Shown here piece after piece: positions 1-6,253 of a DNA stretch of 10,934 bases. The translations under genes and the position numbers were made by a program. Numbering within the stretch: position 1 is the first letter of the stretch; every line of letters begins with the position of its first letter. Origin of the DNA: Nanobdellota archaeon (GTDB lineage: Archaea > Nanobdellota > Nanobdellia > Woesearchaeales > GW2011-AR9); NCBI GenBank assembly GCA_030695605.1, contig JAUYQE010000098.1:1-10934 (forward strand), written 5' to 3'. The notes under the pieces were generated by a model. It worked only from the letters and a program-made list of their open reading frames with translations, was not told the DNA's origin and did no database searches.

Positions 1-52
1 ACTCTCGAATCTCCCACCGACCCCACGGGTGTTTCCCAATCATCACAAGTCC

Positions 53-82
53 GCTATTGCACGCTGAGCGGGTGCGAATAGC
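53..82 (+). other. Imperfect hairpin upstream of MNT/HEPN module 1
   Basis: Bases 53-58 (GCTATT) pair with 77-82 (AATAGC) and 59-62 (GCAC) pair with 72-75 (GTGC). G76 is bulged and the loop is 63-71. That gives ten paired bases ending 25 nt before the first MNT start codon. The hairpin occupies the place where a leaderless TATA box would be expected, and no TATA-like sequence is visible there. It could be an operator, a terminator of something upstream, or an RNA structure in a leader; the sequence does not decide between these. Confidence 0.4.
60..75 (+). repeat. 16-nt direct repeat, copy 1
   Basis: The sequence CACGCTGAGCGGGTGC is identical to 2127-2142. This copy forms the apical part of the 53-82 hairpin and lies 32 nt upstream of the first MNT gene. 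The short inverted sequence CGC-TGA-GCG at its core can form a mini-stem. An exact 16-mer repeated by chance in about 11 kb is unlikely by a rough count, so shared origin or shared function is plausible. Confidence 0.6.
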
Positions 83-106
83 CAAAAAGATATCCGGTAC
101 GCCAAC

Positions 107-694
107 ATGACGAAAAGAACGATAAAACATTTGGCCAAAAAAACAGGACGGTTGTCTCAAAAAAAGGGACAGGCGTACGAAAAAGTTGGACGGATGTACG
201 AAAAAGTTGTACAAAGAATTCTGGAGCTATTTTATGAAGAGCCTTCGTTAAAGCTTACCATCCGGCAGGTCGCTTCCCGAACGAAACTGCCGCATTCAAC
301 CGTACAGTATCAGCTGAAAGCGCTGAGAGAGAGGGGGGTAATTTCAGAAAACAACCAATGGATCGACTCCTGGCAGAACAAGATGAAGAAAAGCTATTAC
401 TACCTTGAAAGAATAGCCCAAAGCGGCCTCATCGATTATTTGGAAAAAGAGCTGGCCGCTTCCGCTATTATCCTTTTTGGAAGCTTTAGAAAAGGCGAGT
501 CGGTTAAAGGCAGCGACATCGATATCTTTGTAGAAGGGGCCCGAGAGAAGAAAATGGACTTACGTTCATTTGAAAAAGAGTTAGGCCACCCTATCCAATT
601 GTTTGTCAAGCCGAAAATAACTGCCCTGCCGCCCCATTTGCTTAATAATGTCGTTAATGGCATAAAATTGAAAGGTTATTTTACCATAAAATGA
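107..694 (+). CDS. Winged-helix / MNT-domain nucleotidyltransferase (module 1)
   Basis: This 195-residue protein has a basic N-terminus, a winged-helix DNA-binding region (about residues 30-85, with the helix-turn-helix around TIRQVASRTKLPHSTVQYQLKAL) and a C-terminal minimal nucleotidyltransferase domain. The MNT signature is visible: FGS at 124-126, then SDIDI with D137 and D139 as metal-binding carboxylates. The usual third carboxylate strand reads HPIQLFV, so a Gln stands where many MNT antitoxins have Asp. MNT proteins paired with HEPN proteins act as antitoxins, often by adding AMP to the HEPN partner, and the winged helix suggests autoregulation. Its stop overlaps the next start (ATGA at 691-694), which implies translational coupling to the HEPN gene. 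Family assignment is firm; retained catalytic activity is uncertain. Confidence 0.85.
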   Translation: MTKRTIKHLAKKTGRLSQKKGQAYEKVGRMYEKVVQRILELFYEEPSLKLTIRQVASRTKLPHSTVQYQLKALRERGVISENNQWIDSWQNKMKKSYYYLERIAQSGLIDYLEKELAASAIILFGSFRKGESVKGSDIDIFVEGAREKKMDLRSFEKELGHPIQLFVKPKITALPPHLLNNVVNGIKLKGYFTIK

Positions 695-990
695 ACGATT
701 TGATGCCTTGGGCGGAATGTACCAGAACATTTGTTCGAAAAGTTAGCCCGGATCCGGAAAAGAGTGCATCACTCCTCGAAACCGCGCTGGCGAGGAGGAA
801 GTTCGTGCAATCCATTGTCGTTACAGAAAAAAATGTCAGTTTCATCATTGAGAATTATTATGAGGCGATGAAGGAGCTCCTCGTCGCTTTGCTGCTCCAG
901 CAGGGGATGCGATCGAGCAATCATCAATGCCTGTTCACTTTTTTTGCGCGGATCCCCCCAGGAAAAAGTTTATATACTGTTAGTATATGA
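691..990 (+). pseudogene. Truncated HEPN-domain gene (N-terminal half)
   Basis: The reading frame begins in the ATGA overlap with the MNT gene and gives 99 residues. Residues 1-86 resemble the start of an archaeal HEPN protein: a sLLe-A-rrk helix, then ENYYEAMKELLVALLLQQGMRSSNHQC. The conserved helix-2 Tyr-Tyr pair and the SNH motif (H78) are present. After about A86 the resemblance stops. The last 14 residues are read through the BRE/TATA promoter of the next gene, so roughly 70-80 residues, including helices 3-4, are missing when compared with the 166-residue HEPN at 1581-2081. It probably lost function when module 2 arrived or the locus was deleted. A short HEPN that still binds its MNT partner cannot be excluded. 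Confidence 0.7.
963..976 (+). promoter_or_regulatory. BRE/TATA promoter of MNT/HEPN module 2 (leaderless)
   Basis: A purine-rich BRE-like run (AAAAAG, 963-968) is followed by TTTATATA at 969-976. The TATA centre is about 28 nt upstream of the ATG at 1001, so transcription should begin at or next to the start codon. This decides the start of the downstream gene. The promoter lies inside the tail of the truncated HEPN frame. Confidence 0.7.
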
Positions 991-1000
991 TTATGTACCA

Positions 1001-1594
1001 ATGGTAGCAATAACTAAAAACGAAGCTCGTGTGGTAAATTTCCTCTTGAGAAATTTCTCTAGAAGCTATAATATTAACCAGATTGCCAAAGAAATGGCTT
1101 TAAGCCCAAGGGGGGCTTTTAAGATTCTTAAGAAATTAGAAAGTAGTAAGATACTGCTTTCACAAAAAATCGGCAATAATCTCATCTCTAAGATTAACTT
1201 TGAGAATGATGTTTCTCTAGATGTCTGCCAATTTGTTCTCGCAGAGAAAGAGACCACCCCCTATATTCAAACTTGGATTAATGACTTTCAGTCGCTTAGA
1301 CAGCTCACTGAGATGGCCCTTCTTTTTGGCTCAATTTTAACCAAAGAGAAACAAGCTAAAGATGTGGACATTTTATTAGTTTTCCCAAAAGAAAATCTTC
1401 CTCACGTGCAGGAACAAATTAAAAAGATCAACCAAATCAAGTCTAAAAAGATTCATGCTATTTTTCAGACCAAAGAAGATCTCTTTACTAATCTCAAGAA
1501 AAGAGACCCCGCCTTGCTGGAGGAGATGAGAACAGGCTTAGTCTTATGGGGAAGAAATATTTTAGTGGAAGCGATACACTATGGCAAAAATTGA
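1001..1594 (+). CDS. Winged-helix / MNT-domain nucleotidyltransferase (module 2)
   Basis: The protein has 197 residues when begun at ATG 1001. The open frame extends upstream to 944, but that stretch contains the promoter, so the later start is chosen. A winged-helix region spans about residues 5-60 (INQIAKEMALSPRGAFKILKKLESSKIL). The MNT domain follows: LLFGS with G110-S111, then DVDILLVF with D121 and D123. The third acidic strand is not evident: the matching strand reads KIHAIF, with His rather than Asp. The gene is visibly more AT-rich than its neighbours, which suggests separate acquisition. It overlaps the HEPN gene by 14 nt. The likely role is as the antitoxin/regulator partner of that HEPN protein, possibly repressing its own leaderless promoter. 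Confidence 0.85.
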   Translation: MVAITKNEARVVNFLLRNFSRSYNINQIAKEMALSPRGAFKILKKLESSKILLSQKIGNNLISKINFENDVSLDVCQFVLAEKETTPYIQTWINDFQSLRQLTEMALLFGSILTKEKQAKDVDILLVFPKENLPHVQEQIKKINQIKSKKIHAIFQTKEDLFTNLKKRDPALLEEMRTGLVLWGRNILVEAIHYGKN

Positions 1595-2081
1595 AAACGT
1601 GTTCTCTTGGTGTTTGAAGCAAGGAGAAAAAGGCGATAAGCATAAAGGGCTGAAAAAAATAAGCCAGAATTTGCCAGAATCAAGAGCGCACGTAAAGAAA
1701 GCAGAATCTAACTTGGAAACAATGCACTACTTGTATGCTGGTGGAAAAACAGATTGGGTTGCTTCTGCTGCATTCTATGCTATGTATCATGCGCTTTTAG
1801 CATTTCTCTATACAGTGGGGTACGAATCTCGGAACCAAGAATGCACCATTACGGCCACGGAGCACTTTATGAAGAATGGGACTATCCATTTAGAACAAGA
1901 ATATATTGACATGATTCGGCTGGCGCAGGAGCAGGAAAATAAGCGAGATGTTAAAAATTTGCGGGAAGAATATCAATATGGAACAAAAACAACAATGGAA
2001 GATAGCCTCTGCCTTGCCATAATGGAGAATGCTCGGCGGTTTGTTGACAGGCTTAAAGAGGTTTTGGAAACTCTCCCATGA
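1581..2081 (+). CDS. HEPN-domain protein (module 2, putative toxin)
   Basis: This 166-residue protein is predicted all-helical. Helix 2 carries the HEPN-type stretch VASAAFYAMYHALLAFLYTVGYESRNQEC (about residues 60-88). A later helix carries NLREEYQYG (about 129-137). HEPN proteins are typically RNA-cleaving or nucleotide-binding partners of MNT proteins. The RX4HXY motif of HepT is absent. Where the truncated HEPN at 691 has SNHQC, this protein has RNQEC (Q86), so the His is replaced. That may reflect a subfamily with a different active site or a weakened toxin. The start overlaps the MNT gene by 14 nt, so the pair is almost certainly co-translated. Domain call is fairly sure; toxin activity is inference. 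Confidence 0.8.
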   Translation: MAKIENVFSWCLKQGEKGDKHKGLKKISQNLPESRAHVKKAESNLETMHYLYAGGKTDWVASAAFYAMYHALLAFLYTVGYESRNQECTITATEHFMKNGTIHLEQEYIDMIRLAQEQENKRDVKNLREEYQYGTKTTMEDSLCLAIMENARRFVDRLKEVLETLP

Positions 2082-2126
2082 CTCATAAAAAAGACCAACC
2101 GGTCCCCCAGGGGTGGTGGGAACTAT

Positions 2127-2142
2127 CACGCTGAGCGGGTGC
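2127..2142 (+). repeat. 16-nt direct repeat, copy 2
   Basis: Identical to 60-75. It sits in the 110-nt gap between module 2 and module 3, about 20 nt upstream of the module 3 TATA box. Unlike copy 1, its flanks do not extend the hairpin, although CGGGTGCCCG at 2136-2145 can fold locally. The same gap also holds a G/C-rich imperfect inverted repeat at about 2097-2116. Confidence 0.6.
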
Positions 2143-2151
2143 CCGTAAGAC

Positions 2152-2169
2152 GAAGAGAAGATTTATAAT
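2152..2169 (+). promoter_or_regulatory. BRE/TATA promoter of MntA/HepT module 3 (leaderless)
   Basis: A purine-rich run (GAAGAGAAGA, 2152-2161) precedes TTTATAAT at 2162-2169. Its centre is about 26 nt upstream of the ATG at 2192. The spacing fits leaderless initiation, and no Shine-Dalgarno sequence is seen between box and start codon. Confidence 0.7.
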
Positions 2170-2191
2170 CTCATTTACATGTAACAGAAGC

Positions 2192-2584
2192 ATGAAAAAC
2201 CTAGAACAAATCAAAGAAACTTTGCTGGCCCTAGACAAAGAGAAGAAAATTCGGTTTATCTCGCTGTTTGGCAGCCAGGCAACAGGAAAAACGCATAAAG
2301 ACTCCGATGTAGACCTAGCAGTATTTTATGATGGCAGCAAAAAAGAGCGTTTTGCTTACCGCGTGAAAGCATCGGGGGAATTCGGGGAGCAGATTGATCT
2401 GCATATCTTTCAGGATCTCCCGTTAGCCGTGAAAAAAGAAGTGTTGGGGGGCAAGGTGCTCTATTATCAGAATTTTCAATTCGTTTTTGACGTCTTCATG
2501 AAAATCATAAGAGAATTTGATTACTTTGAACGGCATTTGGAAACATATTATGCCGCAGTAGAAGGGGGAACTGTTGGAGCATAA
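2192..2584 (+). CDS. mntA: MntA-type antitoxin, minimal nucleotidyltransferase
   Basis: This 130-residue single-domain MNT protein matches the usual MntA length. The catalytic signature is complete: LFGSQATGKTHKDSDVDLAVF with G27-S28, D39 and D41, then the third Asp in EQIDLHIF (D69). Known MntA enzymes inactivate HepT by transferring AMP units from ATP to the Tyr of its RX4HXY motif, and the neighbouring HepT has that Tyr. The gene is driven by its own leaderless promoter and overlaps hepT by 11 nt, so it should be made first and in excess. This is the only one of the three MNT genes here with all three carboxylates. Confidence 0.9.
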   Translation: MKNLEQIKETLLALDKEKKIRFISLFGSQATGKTHKDSDVDLAVFYDGSKKERFAYRVKASGEFGEQIDLHIFQDLPLAVKKEVLGGKVLYYQNFQFVFDVFMKIIREFDYFERHLETYYAAVEGGTVGA

Positions 2585-3017
2585 AAAGCGGGTGCTGGCG
2601 AAATTAGCGGAGATGGATGCATATCTTGATGAGCTCGAAGAAATGCTTCCCCCTGAAGAAGAATACCTCCAAAACCTCCCTATCCGCAGAGCCTGCGAAA
2701 AAACCATAGAATTAGCCGTAGAAACCGTTATCGATGTTCTGGCAATCATTGTTGCCGAAGAAAAGCTGGGCTTTCCGGCAGAAGAAGAAAGTCTTGTTGT
2801 AGTGCTGCAGAAAAAAGGCTTTCTCTCTGAGAAGCTTTCTAAGAAGATCAGACAGATGAAAGGGTTTCGAAACATCATTGTCCATAAGTACGGAGAAGTC
2901 GATAACGAGCAAGCTTATGAGTTTTTATCGGTGCATCTTGAAGACTTTAATGAATTTGAAAGAGCAATAAAACAGTATCTCCAGAAGCTCTCTAAAAGGC
3001 AAAGAAAGCTATCTTAA
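2574..3017 (+). CDS. hepT: HepT-type toxin, HEPN ribonuclease (DUF86)
   Basis: This 147-residue helical protein carries the HepT motif RNIIVHKY: R99, H104 and Y106 form RX4HXY, the catalytic core of HEPN RNases, and Y106 is the residue AMPylated by MntA. Upstream, RRACEKTIELAVETVIDVLAIIV (38-60) matches the conserved second helix. The chosen start is TTG at 2574: it is preceded by a GGGGG-containing run about 5 nt away and gives the usual overlap with mntA. The next in-frame ATG (2612) would remove part of helix 1. The stop lies 2 nt before the next gene. The pair appears intact and potentially functional. Confidence 0.9.
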   Translation: MEHKKRVLAKLAEMDAYLDELEEMLPPEEEYLQNLPIRRACEKTIELAVETVIDVLAIIVAEEKLGFPAEEESLVVVLQKKGFLSEKLSKKIRQMKGFRNIIVHKYGEVDNEQAYEFLSVHLEDFNEFERAIKQYLQKLSKRQRKLS

Positions 3018-3019
3018 TC

Positions 3020-5728
3020 TTGGAGATGGCAAAGCAATCAAATCAACGGGCAACTCCTTCAGGGGGAGACGGGGACTATCACGCTGTACCGCTCGAGACC
3101 GTCCTTCAGCAGCTTCATTCCTCCAAAGACGGCCTTTCTCGCCATGAAGCGGAAGTGCGCCTGCACCGCTATGGCTTCAACGAGCTGAAAAAGGAAAAGC
3201 CCATCAGCGTGCTGAAAATCTTTTTCAGCCAGTTTGCCAGCCCTCTCGTGTGGCTGCTGCTCGTTGCTTTAGTCGTTTCTCTCTTTCTCAACGAAATGGC
3301 GGATGCCATCGTTATCGGCAGTATCGTTGCCCTTAATGCCCTCTTGGGGTTCTTCCAGGAATTCCGGGCAGAACGGGCCATCGAAGCCCTGCAAAAATTA
3401 GCGTCATTAAAAGCCACGGTCTTGCGTGATTTACGGGAACAGCAGATAGAGAGCAAGTATGTCGTTCCCGGTGATATTCTCCTCCTCAAAACGGGCGATA
3501 AGATTCCGGCCGATGCCCGCCTGCTGGAGTCGTTCAGCCTAGAAACGCAGGAAGCAGCTTTGACGGGGGAATCGCTGCCTATTCTGAAGACGACCGAAGC
3601 GCTTGTGGAGAAAACTGCGCTTGCCGATCGAACAAACATGACATATGCCGCGACGATCATCGCCAATGGGCGGGGAAAAGCGGTGGTTACCGGGACGGGC
3701 ATGCAGACGGAAGTGGGAAAAATTGCGTTTTTAATCCATGAAGCGAAAGAGAAGACCATCCCCCTCCAGAAAAAGCTCCGCTCGATGGGGAACAGCCTTA
3801 CCGTCGCGGTCGTTCTCATTGCGGTTATCATTTTTATAACAGGCTTGCTCACGGGCCAGGAGCTCTTTGAGATGTTCCTCATCGCCATCGCTTTGGCCGT
3901 TGCCGCCATTCCAGAAGGGCTGCCCGCGATTATCACGGTTTCTCTTTCTCTCGGCGTGAAGCGCATGATCCGGAGAAATGCCCTGATACGGCGGCTGCCG
4001 TCCGTGGAAACTCTGGGCAGCGTGACGGTCATCTGTTCTGATAAGACGGGAACGTTAACGCATAACGAAATGACCGTCAAAAAAATCTGGGCAAATAATC
4101 AGGTGTACGATGTAACGGGCTCCGGCTACGAGCCAGACGGCCAGTTTTTATCGTCCGGGAAAGCTGCAGCGCTCGATTTTGTCTATCCGCTGCTCAAGAT
4201 CGGCGCACTCTGTAATGATGCGGAATTGCAACAGGGAAAAAAGAAGCGGGAGGTTATGGGCGATCCGACGGAAGCAGCCTTGCTCGTGAGCGCCGAAAAA
4301 GCCGGCCTGCAGAAAGTCGAGCTGGAAAAGACCACGCCGCGGGTTGATGAAATCCCTTTCTCGTCAGAACGGAAAATGATGACGACGGTGCACCAGAAGA
4401 AAGGAAGCAACAAGAAAGAAGATCTGGTCTCGTATACCAAAGGGGCGCCGGATGTGCTGCTGGAACGCTGCACACGCCTTTTTCTCAATGGCAAAGAATA
4501 CCGGCTGACCCGCGAAAAGAAGAAAGAGATCGTGCAGCAGATGGAGCAGTTTGCCGCGCAGGCCTTGCGCATTCTCGGCTGTGCCTACAACACGGGATTC
4601 GCGAAGAAAGAAGACGCCGAAGAGAATATGGTCTTCGTAGGCCTGCAGGCGATGATCGACCCGCCAAGGAAAGAGGTAAAAGAAGCGATCCGCCGCTGCG
4701 AGCAGGCAGGCATAAAAGTCATCATGATCACGGGAGATCATGCCACGACAGCCCAGGCTATTGCGCAGGAGCTCGGCATCGCCGGGAAGGTGCTTACGGG
4801 CGAGGAAATTCATAGCATGGCGCATCTGGAAGCAGAGATCGAGCATATCGGCGTCTTTGCGCGCGTGAATCCAGAGCACAAGCTGCACATCATCGAAGCG
4901 CTGAAGAAGCGCGGCCATATCGTGGCCATGACGGGCGATGGGGTGAATGATGCGCCGGCATTGAAGAAAGCGGACATCGGCATTGCCATGGGAATTACCG
5001 GAACAGATGTCGCCAAAGAAGCGTCGGACATGATTTTGACGGACGATAATTTCGCGTCGATCGTCAGCGCCGTCGAAGAAGGGCGAGGCGTTTTTGATAA
5101 CATTCGTAAATCAGTGAATTATCTGCTGTCGAGCAACCTGGGGGAATTGGCTGTCATCTTTTTAGCATCATTGTTTGCTCCGCTCTTTGGCTTGCCCTTA
5201 GCTTTGCCTTTGACACCAATACAGATCTTGTGGATAAATCTGGTGACGGACGGATTGCCGGCTACAGCATTGAGCGTTGATCCTCCTGCTGCCGATGTCA
5301 TGAAACGGAAGCCACGGCCGCCGAAAGAGAGCATCATCTCCAAAGCGTTGCGGAAACGCATCCTGCTCTTTGGGCTGCTCATGGGCATCATTACCGTCAT
5401 CATTTTCTGGCTCTATGCAGGAGCAGGAATAGAAAAAGCCAGAACGATGGCTTTTACGGCACTCGTCGCTTTTGAAGTCGTGCGCCTGCAGGTTATTCGC
5501 TCTCAGAATCATCTCCACTTTTTCAGCAACAGATTATTAGTGGGGGCGGTGCTGGTGTCCTTGCTGCTGCAGCTGGCGGTCCTCTATGTGCCGGCGCTGC
5601 AGCCATACTTTGGCACGCTGGCACTAGAGCTGGTCGATTGGGGAGTTCTGGCTATAGCGAGTGGAGTGCTGTTTGGGGGATATGTGCTCGTAACGAAACT
5701 AGGAAAGAAAACGCAAAGGGAAGAGTAG
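3020..5728 (+). CDS. P2A-type (SERCA-like) calcium-transporting P-type ATPase
   Basis: This integral membrane pump has 902 residues, a typical family length. It couples ATP hydrolysis to cation export, probably Ca2+. In order it shows the cation-ATPase N-terminal domain (about 20-75), M1-M2, the actuator motif TGES (182-185), M4 with PEGLP (298-302), the phosphorylation site DKTGTLT (D341), the nucleotide-domain KGAPD, the hinge TGDGVNDAP (638-646) and M5-M10. Residues that bind calcium in SERCA are matched: E299 in M4, SSN-x-GE (N706, E709) in M5, NLVTDGLPA (N740, T743, D744) in M6, and FE in M8 (LVAFEVV). Both calcium sites could therefore be present, which not all prokaryotic homologues show. 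The start is TTG 3020 or ATG 3026; there is no clear ribosome site. It lies 2 nt after hepT, so co-transcription is possible. A weak TATA-like TCTAAAAG lies at 2991-2998. Confidence 0.93.
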   Translation: MEMAKQSNQRATPSGGDGDYHAVPLETVLQQLHSSKDGLSRHEAEVRLHRYGFNELKKEKPISVLKIFFSQFASPLVWLLLVALVVSLFLNEMADAIVIGSIVALNALLGFFQEFRAERAIEALQKLASLKATVLRDLREQQIESKYVVPGDILLLKTGDKIPADARLLESFSLETQEAALTGESLPILKTTEALVEKTALADRTNMTYAATIIANGRGKAVVTGTGMQTEVGKIAFLIHEAKEKTIPLQKKLRSMGNSLTVAVVLIAVIIFITGLLTGQELFEMFLIAIALAVAAIPEGLPAIITVSLSLGVKRMIRRNALIRRLPSVETLGSVTVICSDKTGTLTHNEMTVKKIWANNQVYDVTGSGYEPDGQFLSSGKAAALDFVYPLLKIGALCNDAELQQGKKKREVMGDPTEAALLVSAEKAGLQKVELEKTTPRVDEIPFSSERKMMTTVHQKKGSNKKEDLVSYTKGAPDVLLERCTRLFLNGKEYRLTREKKKEIVQQMEQFAAQALRILGCAYNTGFAKKEDAEENMVFVGLQAMIDPPRKEVKEAIRRCEQAGIKVIMITGDHATTAQAIAQELGIAGKVLTGEEIHSMAHLEAEIEHIGVFARVNPEHKLHIIEALKKRGHIVAMTGDGVNDAPALKKADIGIAMGITGTDVAKEASDMILTDDNFASIVSAVEEGRGVFDNIRKSVNYLLSSNLGELAVIFLASLFAPLFGLPLALPLTPIQILWINLVTDGLPATALSVDPPAADVMKRKPRPPKESIISKALRKRILLFGLLMGIITVIIFWLYAGAGIEKARTMAFTALVAFEVVRLQVIRSQNHLHFFSNRLLVGAVLVSLLLQLAVLYVPALQPYFGTLALELVDWGVLAIASGVLFGGYVLVTKLGKKTQREE

Positions 5729-5730
5729 AT

Positions 5731-5750
5731 GGTTTTGTTTTTAACAAACT
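5731..5750. terminator. Possible bidirectional terminator between convergent genes
   Basis: Bases 5732-5739 can pair with 5743-5749 (GTTTTGTT / AACAAAC, one bulged T). The hairpin is AT-rich and has T-runs on one strand and A-runs on the other. It fills the 33-nt gap between the ATPase stop and the stop of the convergent minus-strand gene. The stem is weak; the T-tracts alone could serve archaeal termination. Confidence 0.35.
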
Positions 5751-5761
5751 CCTCTCGAGAA

Positions 5762-6223
5762 TCACCACGCAACTAGCACTTCTAGTCCGCCAGTTTCATC
5801 AAGCTCGTCTCTGAACTCGTCGTATACTTTTTGCGTAATCTCTTTTACCCAGTCGGGAGCTTCTTCGTTATCAAGAATATCTTGGACATGCCAATAGACA
5901 ACTTCTCCGTTATGAATCTCATAAAAATGGTTATTTAATAGCCAATGCCAATAGTCTAAATGGGGGAGGGTATGGGGGTGGGGTAATTTACTTTCTTCTC
6001 GCCATCGTTCAAATCGTTGCCACGCCTCAGAATCATATTGAGTGTTTCCATCGACGCGGAGCTCTGAGGGTGCTGTGGGGTTGTACTGCTCTACTTGTTT
6101 GGGAAAAGCTGCAAAACGGCCGGCATAGTCTCTCACGGTAATACCATATTGCTCTTCAACAAAATGGATCATTTCGAGATAGTCCATGATGGGATCTCTC
6201 TGTTTTGGTGTTGGTTTTTTCAT
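5762..6223 (-). CDS. Hypothetical protein, 153 residues, acidic C-terminal half
   Basis: I do not recognise this family with certainty. The protein is soluble-looking, with no signal peptide or membrane segment. It begins with a basic Pro/Lys stretch, then a helix-rich region (PIMDYLEMIHFVEEQYGI), a central aromatic block (HLDYWHWLLNNHFYEIHNGEVVYWHV, about 89-114) and an acidic tail (APDWVKEITQKVYDEFRDELDE). The aromatic and helical pattern looks like a genuine conserved fold. It is the last gene of the minus-strand array, 25 nt after the SLOG-type gene. It has both a G-rich ribosome-site candidate and a TATA-like element, so it may be read from the operon, from its own promoter, or both. Confidence 0.7.
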   Translation of the reverse strand: MKKPTPKQRDPIMDYLEMIHFVEEQYGITVRDYAGRFAAFPKQVEQYNPTAPSELRVDGNTQYDSEAWQRFERWREESKLPHPHTLPHLDYWHWLLNNHFYEIHNGEVVYWHVQDILDNEEAPDWVKEITQKVYDEFRDELDETGGLEVLVAW

Positions 6224-6231
6224 AGGTTTTT

Positions 6232-6253
6232 ACCCCCTTTTGTTTTTTTTATA
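6232..6253 (-). promoter_or_regulatory. TATA-like element and G-rich ribosome site before the 153-residue gene
   Basis: On the minus strand TATAAAA (6253-6247) is centred about 27 nt before the ATG at 6223, the leaderless spacing seen elsewhere here. The run AAAGGGGGT (6240-6232) ends 8 nt before the same ATG and would be a good Shine-Dalgarno site. The two imply different transcripts: a leaderless one from the TATA box, or an operon transcript from the gene upstream. The TATA element overlaps the end of that gene. Confidence 0.45.

Noticed and set aside
944..1000. Upstream extension of the module 2 MNT frame (ATG 944)
   Set aside because: The extra 19 codons cover the BRE/TATA sequence and have no family resemblance; ATG 1001 fits the promoter spacing.
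60..2142. CRISPR array or transposon ends
   Set aside because: There are only two 16-nt repeats 2 kb apart, with no regular spacers, no inverted terminal repeats and no transposase.
3073..3086. ATPase 5' coding sequence resembling the repeat region at 2119-2133 (shared ACTATCACGCTG and a nearby CAGGGG)
   Set aside because: A 12-base match is expected by chance in a window of this size, and here the bases encode ordinary N-terminal residues (DYHAV). It would only matter if genome-wide copies were found.
3169..5772. Long minus-strand open frames opposite the P-type ATPase, such as 303 codons at 3169-4080
   Set aside because: Shadows of a strongly conserved plus-strand gene; low-complexity Ser/Arg-rich translations without family features.
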